From an uncultured Collinsella sp. (GTDB lineage Bacteria > Actinomycetota > Coriobacteriia > Coriobacteriales > Coriobacteriaceae), in assembly GCA_900544845.1 (NCBI GenBank), contig UQWV01000014.1, positions 1 through 38,368 of the forward strand: a DNA stretch of 38,368 bases, given 5' to 3'. Below, in pieces: positions 14,992 to 23,294 of the stretch; positions within the stretch are counted from its first letter, which is position 1, and the number at the start of each line of letters is the position of its first letter. The position numbers and the translations under genes were made by a program. The notes beneath the pieces were generated by a model. The model ran no database searches. It was not told where the DNA came from and saw nothing but the letters and a program-made list of their open reading frames with translations.

Positions 14992-16122
14992 CTAGCAGTC
15001 GATGACGTGCAGGTCGTGCGGGGTCTTGGTGAAGGGCTCGTAGCCGTTCTCGGTGACCACGCCATAGTCCTCCAGGCGCACGCCGCCCACACCGGGCAGA
15101 TACACGCCGGGCTCCATGGTGACAACCGAGCCAACCTCGATGATATTCTTGCTGCGGTTGAAGTTGGGCAGCTCGTGGATGTCGATGCCCACGCCGTGGC
15201 CCAGGCCATGGTTGTAGTAATCGCCATAGCCGGCATCGCCGATGATCTTCTTGGAAAGCTTGAAAATGTCGTTGCCCTCGACACCCGGATGGATGGCGGC
15301 GACGCACTCCTCGTGCGTACGGCGCACGAGCGCGTACAGGTCGAGCTGCTCCTGGGTAGGCTCGCCCATCACGACGGTGCGCGTCATGTCGGAACGATAA
15401 TCGCAGTAGCCCGCGCCGTAATCCATGAGGACGAAGTCGCCCTTCTCGATCACGCGGTCACTCGGCACGGCATGCGGATTGGCGGTGTTGGGGCCGCTCG
15501 CCACGATGGAGCCGAAGGCCAGGCTGTCGGCACCGTTGGCGAACATAAAGTTCTCGAGCTCGTTGCGAACCTGCTTCTCGTTCATGCCAGGCTTAATAAA
15601 GCCGAGCATGTGCTGGAAGGCGGCGTCGGTAATCGACTGCGCATGGCGCATGAGCTCGATCTCCTCGGCGTCCTTGATGGCGCGCATCTTGCGAATGTCG
15701 TCATGCATCAGCGGCAACATGCAGGCGACGGAACGATCCTCCAGACCACGCTGGATACCCTGGTAGAAGTTGATCTGCATGTCGTCCTCGACAGCGCAGA
15801 CGCGGCACTTGTTGGCCGCGATCTTGCCGGCGACCCAACCGGGGATGGTGCCCTCGTCCATATCGTAGACCCAAGGGCTGCCGGCGGGCGTGTTCTCCTC
15901 AAAGCTGTTGAGGTAGCGCGAGTCGGTATGGAACAGGCACTGGTCAGCCGTAATAAACGCCGCGTGCGGGAACTCGAAGGTGTAGTCGAAGACGCCCTTC
16001 ACGCCCGTGAGCCAACGAAGATTGGCCTCGTCGCGCACCACGATAGCGTCGTAGCCGCGCTCGACCATCAGGGCGCGGACACGCTCGATACGACCGGCTG
16101 GACCGGCAGCAAACTCAGACAT
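14992..16122 (-). CDS. M24-family Xaa-Pro aminopeptidase or dipeptidase
   Basis: This cytoplasmic metallopeptidase probably removes N-terminal residues before proline or splits Xaa-Pro dipeptides. The 376-aa protein has an N-terminal creatinase-like domain (about residues 10-130) and a C-terminal pita-bread fold. The five metal ligands are visible: Asp in LMDYGAGY, Asp in YRSDMTRTV, His in GLGHGVGIDIHE, Glu in VTMEPGVYLPG and Glu in RLEDYGVV. AAAGGA precedes the ATG. It stands directly upstream of efp, a common pairing in Gram-positive bacteria. I leave the symbol open because pepP- and pepQ-type proteins are hard to separate by eye. Confidence 0.9.
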   Translation of the reverse strand: MSEFAAGPAGRIERVRALMVERGYDAIVVRDEANLRWLTGVKGVFDYTFEFPHAAFITADQCLFHTDSRYLNSFEENTPAGSPWVYDMDEGTIPGWVAGKIAANKCRVCAVEDDMQINFYQGIQRGLEDRSVACMLPLMHDDIRKMRAIKDAEEIELMRHAQSITDAAFQHMLGFIKPGMNEKQVRNELENFMFANGADSLAFGSIVASGPNTANPHAVPSDRVIEKGDFVLMDYGAGYCDYRSDMTRTVVMGEPTQEQLDLYALVRRTHEECVAAIHPGVEGNDIFKLSKKIIGDAGYGDYYNHGLGHGVGIDIHELPNFNRSKNIIEVGSVVTMEPGVYLPGVGGVRLEDYGVVTENGYEPFTKTPHDLHVIDC

Positions 16123-16254
16123 GAAGATTCCTTTCTTGTTGTCTCAATAAAGACGGGACGGGCTTCAACCGAGCGACGGAATCACGCGCGATCCGTAACC
16201 GATTGGAAACCCGCCCCTCAACATGATACGAAAGACGATGGATGTCAATAAATC

Positions 16255-17364
16255 CTAGAGAAGTTCCTTGCGAGAAGCCAAGTAGGCCCGGGCATGGCGC
16301 TCGAGAACCTCGTCCTCCACATTTGTCAGGCGGATGGCGCCAAGCGCTGCGGGCAGGGGCAACATGCTGCGGTTCGAGCGCGCAAACTGCTGATTGCGAA
16401 ACTCCGCAATAAAGGCAGCGGGCTCCAGATTAAAGGCGAGCTCCTCGATGCCAAAGTCCTCGAGGCAGTCGTCGACCTCAAAGACGTAATCGATATCGAA
16501 GTCACAGGCATCGTGGGCAATACGCGCCTCAAAACGCATGCCCTCGGAAAGGAGCTGGTAGGCGGGAACATCCGCCGCGGCATCGCCCAGGCAGGCGCGC
16601 AGGGTGCGCTCCCCCGTCTTGCCAAAATCGAGTGCATAGCGGGCGCTCGGGTTCGTGGCCATGAGTACATCCTTGCGCGCGGTCTGGGACCACTGCACGG
16701 CATTGACGAGCGCGACCTCCTCGCCCGCGAGAATCTCGGGGACGGTCTCGGTAAACTGATTCCAGCGCGACTTGCTGCTCGAGAGCATGGTGCCCACGAG
16801 CACGGCATATCCGCGCTTGAGGTCCTCGGGCTCGGCCTCGCGAACGAGGTCGAGGTCGCACACGACCAGGCCCGGCTCGGGACGGAACGCGATGGCGGGA
16901 AGCGCGTTGGCCGCGGAAGCGACGAGCGGCTCCATGGTCGTCGCGACCGTGAGCATGGCATCGAAGGTTGTCGGCAGCAGTGCACACTCGGTGCGGCCGC
17001 ACCACTGGTTGGCACACCAGCAAACGACCGAGCAGGTCGCCGCGTCGCCGACGGCGACAACAAGATCATCGCAGGTAATGCCGTTAGCAGACAGAGCACC
17101 AAAAACGGCGTCGGCATCGGCAAGCGTGGCACCGGCAGGCGAAACCTTGAGGATGAGCTGCGACACGGCAAAACCGGCATCGACGAGCGCATGCTCGACG
17201 ACCTCGCCAAAACGCTCGGATGCGGCGCCGTTCCAAACCACCATCGCACGCTTAGGTTTGCCCACTGCCGAGGCAAACATGCGCGACAGCTCCTCGAACG
17301 CGCCCAATCCGACGCGGACATCGACACTGCGGTTTTGGAAATTGATAAGTTGACGGCGAATCAT
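16255..17364 (-). CDS. AroB-like protein, probably degenerate 3-dehydroquinate synthase
   Basis: The fold and context match 3-dehydroquinate synthase (step 2 of the shikimate pathway): it overlaps the aroK stop codon as ATGA and has AroB-like blocks in order. The expected catalytic motifs are altered. The NAD loop, usually GGG-x-x-GD, reads VAVGDAATCSV (about residue 103). PTTLLAQxDSSVGGK has become PTTFDAMLTVATTM (131). AEVIK, whose Glu binds zinc, reads YAVLV (186). GHTFGH is GKTGER (248). LHGEAV is LLSEGMRF (271). All three usual zinc ligands therefore seem lost. It may be a pseudoenzyme with a structural or regulatory role, or it may catalyse another reaction. The frame is intact over 369 aa, so it is not a decayed pseudogene. 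The frame extends to 17397, but 17364 is coupled to aroK. Confidence 0.75.
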   Translation of the reverse strand: MIRRQLINFQNRSVDVRVGLGAFEELSRMFASAVGKPKRAMVVWNGAASERFGEVVEHALVDAGFAVSQLILKVSPAGATLADADAVFGALSANGITCDDLVVAVGDAATCSVVCWCANQWCGRTECALLPTTFDAMLTVATTMEPLVASAANALPAIAFRPEPGLVVCDLDLVREAEPEDLKRGYAVLVGTMLSSSKSRWNQFTETVPEILAGEEVALVNAVQWSQTARKDVLMATNPSARYALDFGKTGERTLRACLGDAAADVPAYQLLSEGMRFEARIAHDACDFDIDYVFEVDDCLEDFGIEELAFNLEPAAFIAEFRNQQFARSNRSMLPLPAALGAIRLTNVEDEVLERHARAYLASRKELL

Positions 17365-17894
17365 AGCAGCCCACGCTCCAAAAGCATCTCGGCACAAAGG
17401 TAGGAAACGTCCTCGAAGGACTTGTTGCGAATATCAAGGGTAATATCGGCGGCCTGGCGATACAGCGGACGGCGGTGCTCAAACAGGCGCGCCGCGTGCT
17501 CGGGCGAGCGAAAATCGGGGCGGGTATCAGAGCGGCGAATCTGACGCATCGAGTCCCCAAAGTCGCCTTCGAGGTACACGCACGTGCCCATCTCGTGCAT
17601 CAGCTCAATGTTCACCGGCGTTTCGACGATGCCGCCCCCGCACGAAACCAGCAGGCTGCGCTCGCTTTGGAGCGAACGAAGCGCCGAGGTCTCGAGTTCG
17701 CGAAAGCGATCCTCGCCCTCGGTCTCAAAAATCTCGGTCACTGACTTGCCGCACCGGCGCACGACCAGACGGTCGGTGTCGATGAATCGGCGCTTGAACA
17801 TGGTGCCGACGTTACGTGCAAGCGTCGACTTGCCCGCACCCAAAAAGCCGATAAAGAAGATATGGTCGCAGCCGTGTTTGATGTGCTGAGACAT
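17361..17894 (-). CDS. aroK: Shikimate kinase
   Basis: Shikimate kinase phosphorylates shikimate at the 3-OH using ATP. The protein (177 aa) has the P-loop FIGFLGAGKSTLARNVG at about residue 14, the shikimate-binding DTDR at 39, ETEGEDRFRELE with its conserved Arg, LLVSCGGGIV (the GGG motif) and RRPLYRQAAD in the lid region. This is the standard layout. Its stop codon overlaps the ATG of the AroB-like gene. Confidence 0.92.
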   Translation of the reverse strand: MSQHIKHGCDHIFFIGFLGAGKSTLARNVGTMFKRRFIDTDRLVVRRCGKSVTEIFETEGEDRFRELETSALRSLQSERSLLVSCGGGIVETPVNIELMHEMGTCVYLEGDFGDSMRQIRRSDTRPDFRSPEHAARLFEHRRPLYRQAADITLDIRNKSFEDVSYLCAEMLLERGLL

Positions 17895-17902
17895 GGCGAA
17901 AC

Positions 17903-18400
17903 CTATTCCTCGCAGGGAAGGTCGCGCAGGGCCCGGCGCTCAAAGATGCGGAAGATCTGCGTATACCACAGGTCCTGGGTTGCCTGCGGCTTGACCAGGA
18001 TGGTGTCGACGCCGGCTAAGTTACCGCTCCAGACGTCCGTATAAAGCTGGTCGCCGATCAGCACGGCCTCGTCGGCCGTGGCACCAAGGCGCTTAAGTCC
18101 TGCCTTGAGGGCAAACGGCGCCGGCTTCATGGCGTGGCTGATGGCCTCGAGCCCCAGCTCGCGGGCAGACGCCATGACCTGGTCGCGATGCCAGTTATTG
18201 GACACCATGCACAGCTTAAAGCCCTTGGCATGGGCGGCTTGGAGCCAAGCGGAAACCGCGGCGGGAACCTGCTCGGTATCGCGCGGCACCAGGGTATTGT
18301 CGCGGTCGAGCAGAATGGCTCGCTTGCCGTCGGCCCACAGGGTATCGAGGTCGATGCGGTCGACTGAGGCAACATATCGTTTGGGGCTAAAAATCCTCAT
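17903..18400 (-). CDS. YqeG-family HAD phosphatase (subfamily IIIA)
   Basis: The 165-aa protein is a haloacid-dehalogenase phosphatase. Motif I is ILLDRDNTLVPRD, with the nucleophile Asp and the DNT variant typical of the YqeG group. Motif II is the Ser in CMVSNNWHRD. The conserved Lys lies in AMKPAPFALKAGLKRL. Motif III is VLIGDQLYTDVW. The substrate is unknown; related proteins include a mitochondrial phosphatidylglycerophosphate phosphatase, so a lipid-phosphate role is possible. The start ATG lies two bases after the mltG stop. A TTG at 18412 is the only longer option. Confidence 0.85.
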   Translation of the reverse strand: MRIFSPKRYVASVDRIDLDTLWADGKRAILLDRDNTLVPRDTEQVPAAVSAWLQAAHAKGFKLCMVSNNWHRDQVMASARELGLEAISHAMKPAPFALKAGLKRLGATADEAVLIGDQLYTDVWSGNLAGVDTILVKPQATQDLWYTQIFRIFERRALRDLPCEE

Positions 18401-18402
18401 GA

Positions 18403-19758
18403 TCAATTCCAAGACTGTTGATGCTCTTCGTAGGTCTTCGAGAAATACTCCTCATCCTGTGTAATGTAGAAATACAGGTCATCGGAGTCGGTCGGCTCAA
18501 GGGTAGCCTTGAGCGCCTCGAGCGACGGAGAGCAGATGGGCGTGGGCGGCAGGCCCTCGTGCTTATAGGTGTTATATGGGCTATCGCTCTGCAGGTCGTC
18601 GGCGGTAACCTCGCCGCCGGTGACGTACATCATGGTCGCATCGCTATTGAGGTAACGCAGGCCATCGAGCTTGCCGGCCAGACGGTTATAGAAAACCGAT
18701 GCCACATGCGCGCGCTGATCGGCGTTGAGGCCCTCGCGCTCGACGATCGAGGCAAGATTAACGATGTCGTAATCGGACATCTCCACGCCATAGCGCTCCT
18801 TGATCTTGGACTCGCAGCTGGCAAAGTCGAGCGACTTATACTCGGTGTTGAACTGGTCAAGCATGGCGCGAATCACATCATCGGCAGACGGGTCCTTACC
18901 CAACGTATAGGTCTTAGGGAATAGAAAGCCCTCGAGTGAATCGTTCGCGGCGTCCTTAAGGAAGGCGTAATCATTCACATAATTGCTCGCCTTAGCCTGG
19001 TTAAGGAAGTCTTCCTTAGAAATGCTGTCGTACGCCTTGGCCACGCGGTCGGCGACCTGATCGACCGTCAGGCCCTCAGGAATCGTGAGCGCATCGGAGC
19101 CGGCGTTGGGACCTTCCATAAGCTGCTGGACGACCTTCGTGGCGTCCATAAGCGTGGTAAACGAATACTTACCCGGCTTAAGCGACATATCGGCGTTGAG
19201 CTTTTTGACCGCCGCATAATAATCCTTGGGATTATCGACGATATGGTTCTCGGAGAGAATCGAAGCGATGGTGTCGCCCGAGGCACCATCGGGAATCGTG
19301 ATAGTAACTTGCTGGCCAGCAGCGACTTTCGCATCCTCACCGCCAAAGAAGCCCTTGACGGCTGGCACGACAAAGAAAACGATCGCGACAAGCGCAAGCA
19401 CGGCGACGACGCCGCCGATAATCATAGGCACCGGGGAGCTTTTCTTTTGGACACCACGGCGGGCGTGCGTGTTATAGCTCGAGCGCGTGGCCGGAGCAAC
19501 ACCGTGCGAGCCATGAGCATGATGTGCGTGGGAGCGTGATTGCCGGGCCTGGCCCTGCGTGCGCTGGGCAGGAGCCTGCTGCTTAAAACGAGCGCCGCCA
19601 GCGGGCTGCGCGGGACGAGCGGCGGGCTGTTGAGCAGCACGCTGAGTAGGCTGAGCCGAACGGTGCGTCGGCTGCGCCGGGCGCTGGCAAGGCTGAGCAG
19701 GGCGCGGCGCGGGCTGCCGTGTACGATTCTGCTGGCGCGGATCGGAAGCGCTAGGCAT
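18403..19758 (-). CDS. mltG: Endolytic murein transglycosylase MltG (YceG-like)
   Basis: MltG cuts nascent peptidoglycan strands at the membrane and sets glycan length. The protein (451 aa) has an unusual basic N-terminal tail of about 110 residues rich in Pro, Gln, Ala and Arg, with repeated AQPTxR-like units and a His cluster (HAHHAHGSH). One transmembrane helix follows (about 111-133), then a LysM-like segment (QQVTITIPDGASGDTIAS) and the YceG domain. The catalytic Glu lies in LASIVEREG (about 340), followed by ASVFYNRL and SPYNTYKHEGLPPTPICSP. It overlaps the end of ruvX by eight bases. Confidence 0.92.
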   Translation of the reverse strand: MPSASDPRQQNRTRQPAPRPAQPCQRPAQPTHRSAQPTQRAAQQPAARPAQPAGGARFKQQAPAQRTQGQARQSRSHAHHAHGSHGVAPATRSSYNTHARRGVQKKSSPVPMIIGGVVAVLALVAIVFFVVPAVKGFFGGEDAKVAAGQQVTITIPDGASGDTIASILSENHIVDNPKDYYAAVKKLNADMSLKPGKYSFTTLMDATKVVQQLMEGPNAGSDALTIPEGLTVDQVADRVAKAYDSISKEDFLNQAKASNYVNDYAFLKDAANDSLEGFLFPKTYTLGKDPSADDVIRAMLDQFNTEYKSLDFASCESKIKERYGVEMSDYDIVNLASIVEREGLNADQRAHVASVFYNRLAGKLDGLRYLNSDATMMYVTGGEVTADDLQSDSPYNTYKHEGLPPTPICSPSLEALKATLEPTDSDDLYFYITQDEEYFSKTYEEHQQSWN

Positions 19759-20179
19759 GCTGAACCTCCTCGTTTTTACGATCGAGCCATGTCTGCAAGA
19801 ACAGGCTGGCGGCGATCATGTCAATCTTGCCCCTCATCTGCTTTTCGTTGAGCCCCTGCTCTCGCAGGATTCGCTTGGCCTCCTGCGAGGACAGACGCTC
19901 GTCCTCAAACTCCAGCGGAAGATCGAGCTCGTCGGCAATCTTTTGGGCCACGGCGGCGACGCGCTCGGCCTGGGGGCCGGGCTCACCGGCCATGGTCAAG
20001 GGACGTCCGCTTACCAGGATATCGGGCTCGTAGTCCTCGACCAGGTAGCGAAACGTCTTTGCCATGCCAGTGACCTCGGCAGCCGGAAGCACCTTGACAG
20101 GCATCGCCATCTTGCCATCACGGCTCGAGACGGCAATGCCAATCCTGGTCTCCCCTATGTCCAGTGCGAGCGCGACCAC
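19751..20179 (-). CDS. ruvX: RuvX/YqgF-type Holliday junction resolvase-like nuclease
   Basis: The protein (142 aa) has an RNase H-like fold of the YqgF family, linked to Holliday junction resolution and, in some species, to pre-16S rRNA processing. The acidic active site is visible: Asp in ALDIGETRIGIAVS, Glu in FEDERLSSQEAKRIL and Asp in KIDMIAASLFLQTWLD. VSGRPLTMAGEPG is also typical. The start is GTG with a weak ribosome-binding site, 17 bases after alaS, which suggests read-through translation. The alaS-ruvX-mltG order is common in Gram-positive bacteria. Confidence 0.9.
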   Translation of the reverse strand: MVALALDIGETRIGIAVSSRDGKMAMPVKVLPAAEVTGMAKTFRYLVEDYEPDILVSGRPLTMAGEPGPQAERVAAVAQKIADELDLPLEFEDERLSSQEAKRILREQGLNEKQMRGKIDMIAASLFLQTWLDRKNEEVQHA

Positions 20180-20196
20180 AGCGACTACTTAGGTTC

Positions 20197-22854
20197 TTAG
20201 GCGCCGAGCGCGGTCTTTGCGGCCGCGAGGGCATCGGCGATACCGGCGGCGTTCTTGCCACCGGCCTGGGCCATGTTGGGACGACCGCCACCGCGACCGT
20301 CGACCAGGCCCGCAATCTGCTTGATCACGTTACCGGCGTGGAAACCGGCCTTCACGGCGTCATCGGAGCCGGCGGCGAGCAGAGCCGGGGTGCCCTTCTC
20401 GGTCACGCTGGCAACAACGCAGGCGACGGGGCCGGCGACCTTCTGGTGCACGGTGTCCCAAACGTTGCGCAGGTCGGCAGCCTCAAGGCCCTGAAGCTCA
20501 GCGACGACGAGCTTGTAGCCGTTCAGCTCGACAGCGCCGTCGATGGCACTGGAGATAGCGTCGGAGGAGCCACCGGTCAGCGCCTTCTTGAGCTTGTTAG
20601 ACGTCTCGCGCAGCTCGGCCTGCAGGCTCTCCACACGGGCGGGAACCTCGTCGACACGGCACTTGAGCGCAGCGGCGGCGGCGTCAACGAGCGCCAGGCG
20701 GTCGGCCATGTAATCGAGAGCGCCCTTGGAGGTCACGGCCTCAATACGGCGGACATTCGAGCCCGTGGAGGACTCGGAGATAATCTTGAACAGACCGATC
20801 TCGGCGGTGTTAGCGGCATGCGTGCCACCGCAGAGCTCGCGGGAGAACGGCTGGTCCTCGGCGCCTACGGAGACGACGCGGACGACGTCACCGTACTTCT
20901 CGCCAAAGAGAGCGACAGCACCGGCGGCCTTGGCCTCGGCGATGCCCATAACACGGGTCACGACCGGCTTGGAAGCGAAGATCTGCTGGTTGACCAGGTC
21001 CTCGACAGCCTTGAGCTGCTCGGAAGACAGGGCCTCGAAGTGCGTGAAGTCAAAGCGCAGGTGCTCGGGCGTCACCAGCGAGCCGGCCTGGGAGACATGC
21101 TCGCCCAGGACCTGCTTAAGGGCGGCGTCGAGCAGGTGCGTGGCGGTGTGGTTGCGGCGCAGGAAGCCACGGCGCTCGGCGTCGAGCGCGGCGGTCACAG
21201 CGGCACCAACAGTAAGCGTGCCCTCGACAACGTGGGCGACGTGAGCGTACAGGCCATTATGGTTCTTTGTATCGGAAACGGTCAGTGCAACGCCCTCGGC
21301 GGAAAGCTTGCCGGCGTCGCCCTGCTGGCCGCCCATCTCGGCGTAGAACGGGGTGCGGTCGAGCACGACCTCGACGTCCTCGCCGGCGGCAGCGGAATCG
21401 ACGGACTCGCCGTTGCGCACGATGGCGACAACCTTGGCGCCCTCGATCACATCGTTGTCATAGCCGTCGAACTCGGTCGCTGCGACCTTGTCGGAAAGCT
21501 CGACCCAAACGTCGTTGAAGCTGCCCCAGGCGTCGCCCTTGGCATTGGCGCGGGCGCGGGCCTTCTGGTCCTCCATGCAGGCAGTGAAGCCATCCATATC
21601 GACATCGTGGCCAGCGGTGCCGGCGATCTCGACGGTCAGGTCGATGGGAAAACCAAAGGTGTCGTGCAGCTTAAAGGCAACATCGCCCGGAAGCACAGCA
21701 CCCTCGGCAAGCGCTGCCAGGGCCTCATCCAGGTAGACGCGGCCGTTGTCGAGCGTCGTGGAGAAGCGCTCCTCCTCGGAGGCGACGATACCCTTGACGA
21801 GCGCGACGTTCTTGAGCAGCTCGGGATAGGCCTCGCCCATCTGAGCGTTGACCTCGTCGATGAACTTGGTCAGGAAGGCGCCCTCGATGCCCAGCAGGCG
21901 ACCGTGGAACACGGCGCGGCGGAGCAGGCGGCGAAGAACGTACTCGCGACCCTCGTTACCGGGCAGGATGACGTCAGAGATCATGTAGTCGTCGGCACGG
22001 GAGTGGTCGGCGATGATGCGAAGAGAACGGCTGGCGCCGGAGTAATCGTCGGCGTCATAGGTCTTACCGCTGATCTCCTCACCGAGCTTGATGAGGTGCT
22101 GCATCAGATCGCCATCGTAGTTAGCGGTCTTGTGCTGCATGATGGCGGCCATGCGCTCCAGACCCATGCCCGTATCGAGGTTGCGGTGCGGCAGCTCCGG
22201 CATGGAGCCGTCCTCCTGGCGGTCGTACTGGGTAAACACAAGGTTCCAGAACTCAAGGAAGCGGTCGCAGTCGCAGCCGGGCTTGCAGTCGGGGCTGCCG
22301 CAACCGACCTCCTCGCCCATATCAAAGTAGATCTCGGAGCACGGACCGCAGGGGCCGGTGGGGCCAGCGGCCCAGAAGTTGTCGTCCTCGCCCAGACGCG
22401 AGATGTGATCCTCGGCAACGCCCAGAGAGCGCCACACGTCGTGAGTCTCGTCGTCCTCGGTAAAGACGGTGAAGTACAGGCGGTCGAGCGGCAGCTTGAA
22501 CTCCTTGGTGATGAGCTCAAAGGCCCAAGCGCAGGCCTGCTGCTTGGAGACGCCGCCAAAGGAGAAGTCGCCGAGCATCTCGAAGAAGGACAGGTGACGG
22601 CCGTCCTCGCCGATGCAGTCGATATCGTTAGTGCGGACGCACTTCTGGCAGGAGATCGCGCCGATCTCCTTCATGGTCTTCTTGCCCTGGTAGTACTCCT
22701 TAAACTGGTTCATGCCGGCGTTGGCAAGCAGCAGCGAAGGATCGTCGGGGACGAGGGACGAAGAAGGATAGAGCTTAAGACCGCGCTCCTCAAAGAAGTT
22801 GAGGAACTTAGAGCGAATCTCGGCCGTAGTCATTGACGGATAGTCAGCACTCAT
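20197..22854 (-). CDS. alaS: Alanyl-tRNA synthetase
   Basis: AlaRS charges tRNA-Ala and removes mischarged Ser or Gly. The protein (885 aa) is full length. The class II catalytic core has YPSSSLVPDDPSLL, ANAGMNQFKEY and CVRTNDIDCIGEDGRH, then FFEMLGDFSFG. The editing domain has RRNHTATHLLDAAL with its zinc-binding His residues and CGGTHAANTAEIG with Cys and His ligands. The C-Ala domain ends with GGGRPNMAQAGGK. The ATG at 22854 follows GAGGAG at nine bases. A longer frame to 22944 would run into the terminator and is rejected. It heads the long minus-strand housekeeping series. Confidence 0.95.
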   Translation of the reverse strand: MSADYPSMTTAEIRSKFLNFFEERGLKLYPSSSLVPDDPSLLLANAGMNQFKEYYQGKKTMKEIGAISCQKCVRTNDIDCIGEDGRHLSFFEMLGDFSFGGVSKQQACAWAFELITKEFKLPLDRLYFTVFTEDDETHDVWRSLGVAEDHISRLGEDDNFWAAGPTGPCGPCSEIYFDMGEEVGCGSPDCKPGCDCDRFLEFWNLVFTQYDRQEDGSMPELPHRNLDTGMGLERMAAIMQHKTANYDGDLMQHLIKLGEEISGKTYDADDYSGASRSLRIIADHSRADDYMISDVILPGNEGREYVLRRLLRRAVFHGRLLGIEGAFLTKFIDEVNAQMGEAYPELLKNVALVKGIVASEEERFSTTLDNGRVYLDEALAALAEGAVLPGDVAFKLHDTFGFPIDLTVEIAGTAGHDVDMDGFTACMEDQKARARANAKGDAWGSFNDVWVELSDKVAATEFDGYDNDVIEGAKVVAIVRNGESVDSAAAGEDVEVVLDRTPFYAEMGGQQGDAGKLSAEGVALTVSDTKNHNGLYAHVAHVVEGTLTVGAAVTAALDAERRGFLRRNHTATHLLDAALKQVLGEHVSQAGSLVTPEHLRFDFTHFEALSSEQLKAVEDLVNQQIFASKPVVTRVMGIAEAKAAGAVALFGEKYGDVVRVVSVGAEDQPFSRELCGGTHAANTAEIGLFKIISESSTGSNVRRIEAVTSKGALDYMADRLALVDAAAAALKCRVDEVPARVESLQAELRETSNKLKKALTGGSSDAISSAIDGAVELNGYKLVVAELQGLEAADLRNVWDTVHQKVAGPVACVVASVTEKGTPALLAAGSDDAVKAGFHAGNVIKQIAGLVDGRGGGRPNMAQAGGKNAAGIADALAAAKTALGA

Positions 22855-22900
22855 AGAGGGAATCTCCTCGGTTTCACATCGAAACAGTTCAAACGTAACG

Positions 22901-22928
22901 ATATTACCATCCCACCGCGCAAGTGCAA
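22901..22928 (-). promoter_or_regulatory. Candidate alaS promoter
   Basis: On the minus strand TTGCAC (22928-22923) and TAATAT (22906-22901) are 16 bases apart and about 47 bases before the alaS start. The -35 box is a weak match. It begins right at the T tract of the terminator upstream. Confidence 0.4.
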
Positions 22929-22956
22929 AAAAGAGGGCCGCCAAACAGCGACCCTC
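22927..22956 (-). terminator. Minus-strand terminator upstream of alaS
   Basis: On the minus strand GAGGG-T-CGC and GCG-G-CCCTC (22956-22933) form a stem with one mismatch and a 6-base loop, followed by TTTTTT. It would end minus-strand transcripts coming from the permease gene at 23295, beyond the opposite-strand small gene. Confidence 0.75.
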
Positions 22957-22981
22957 CAGCGAAAGTGCACGTTATTTAGGA

Positions 22982-23022
22982 CAGCCATAGTCTTTGAAAA
23001 ATGGCTGCTGTAGAATTACATA
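22982..23022 (+). promoter_or_regulatory. Candidate promoter and operator-like repeat of the small membrane gene
   Basis: TTGAAA (22994-22999) lies 17 bases before TACATA (23017-23022), giving a fair plus-strand promoter. CAGCCAT (22982-22988) and ATGGCTG (23001-23007) flank the -35 box as a perfect 7-bp inverted repeat that could bind a regulator. Confidence 0.4.
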
Positions 23023-23048
23023 TAAGAGTCACCCGGAAGGAGCGATCG

Positions 23049-23288
23049 ATGAAAAGCAAACGATTTGTCCTGAATGCACTTCTAGTAGTAGCACTTTTAG
23101 TGCTCTTGGCCTTCTCTTGCTGGTACGCAAACCAACCAGCATTTGGCTACGTATTGTATGCAGTAACGTCCGGCAATAAGACTTATTACGCTCTACGCGC
23201 AATTGACGTTCTCTTTTTCTATGTAGCTGGCCCCTTATCAATCGCTTTGGTCGCGTTTCTCGTCATTTACAACATCAAGAAACGCTAA
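23049..23288 (+). CDS. Small two-helix membrane protein, unknown function
   Basis: This 79-aa protein belongs to no family I recognise. After a basic start (MKSKRF) it has one hydrophobic helix (about residues 6-27), a short outside or inside loop (YANQPAFGYVLYAVTSGNK), and a second hydrophobic helix (about 47-75) ending in NIKKR. The positive residues at both ends suggest both termini face the cytoplasm. AAGGAG lies seven bases before the ATG; the longer frame to 23001 is unsupported. It is AT-richer than its neighbours, which may mark recent acquisition. It ends only six bases from the converging permease gene, with no terminator between them. Confidence 0.7.
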   Translation: MKSKRFVLNALLVVALLVLLAFSCWYANQPAFGYVLYAVTSGNKTYYALRAIDVLFFYVAGPLSIALVAFLVIYNIKKR

Positions 23289-23294
23289 CAAGAC

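Noticed and set aside
16255..17364. Calling the AroB-like gene a decayed pseudogene
   Set aside because: The frame is uninterrupted over the full family length and stays coupled to aroK; only catalytic motifs differ.
20164..22836. An 890-codon open frame on the plus strand opposite alaS
   Set aside because: It mirrors alaS in a high-GC codon context, has no recognisable domain and only low-complexity Asp/Gly/Val-rich text. The same holds for long antisense frames opposite cca, ptsI, fruA and ileS.
22854..23000. A possible T-box or other leader in front of alaS
   Set aside because: A hairpin and T tract are present, but there is no GGGTGG core, AGAGAG or specifier-like element. It is read as a terminator for the gene upstream.
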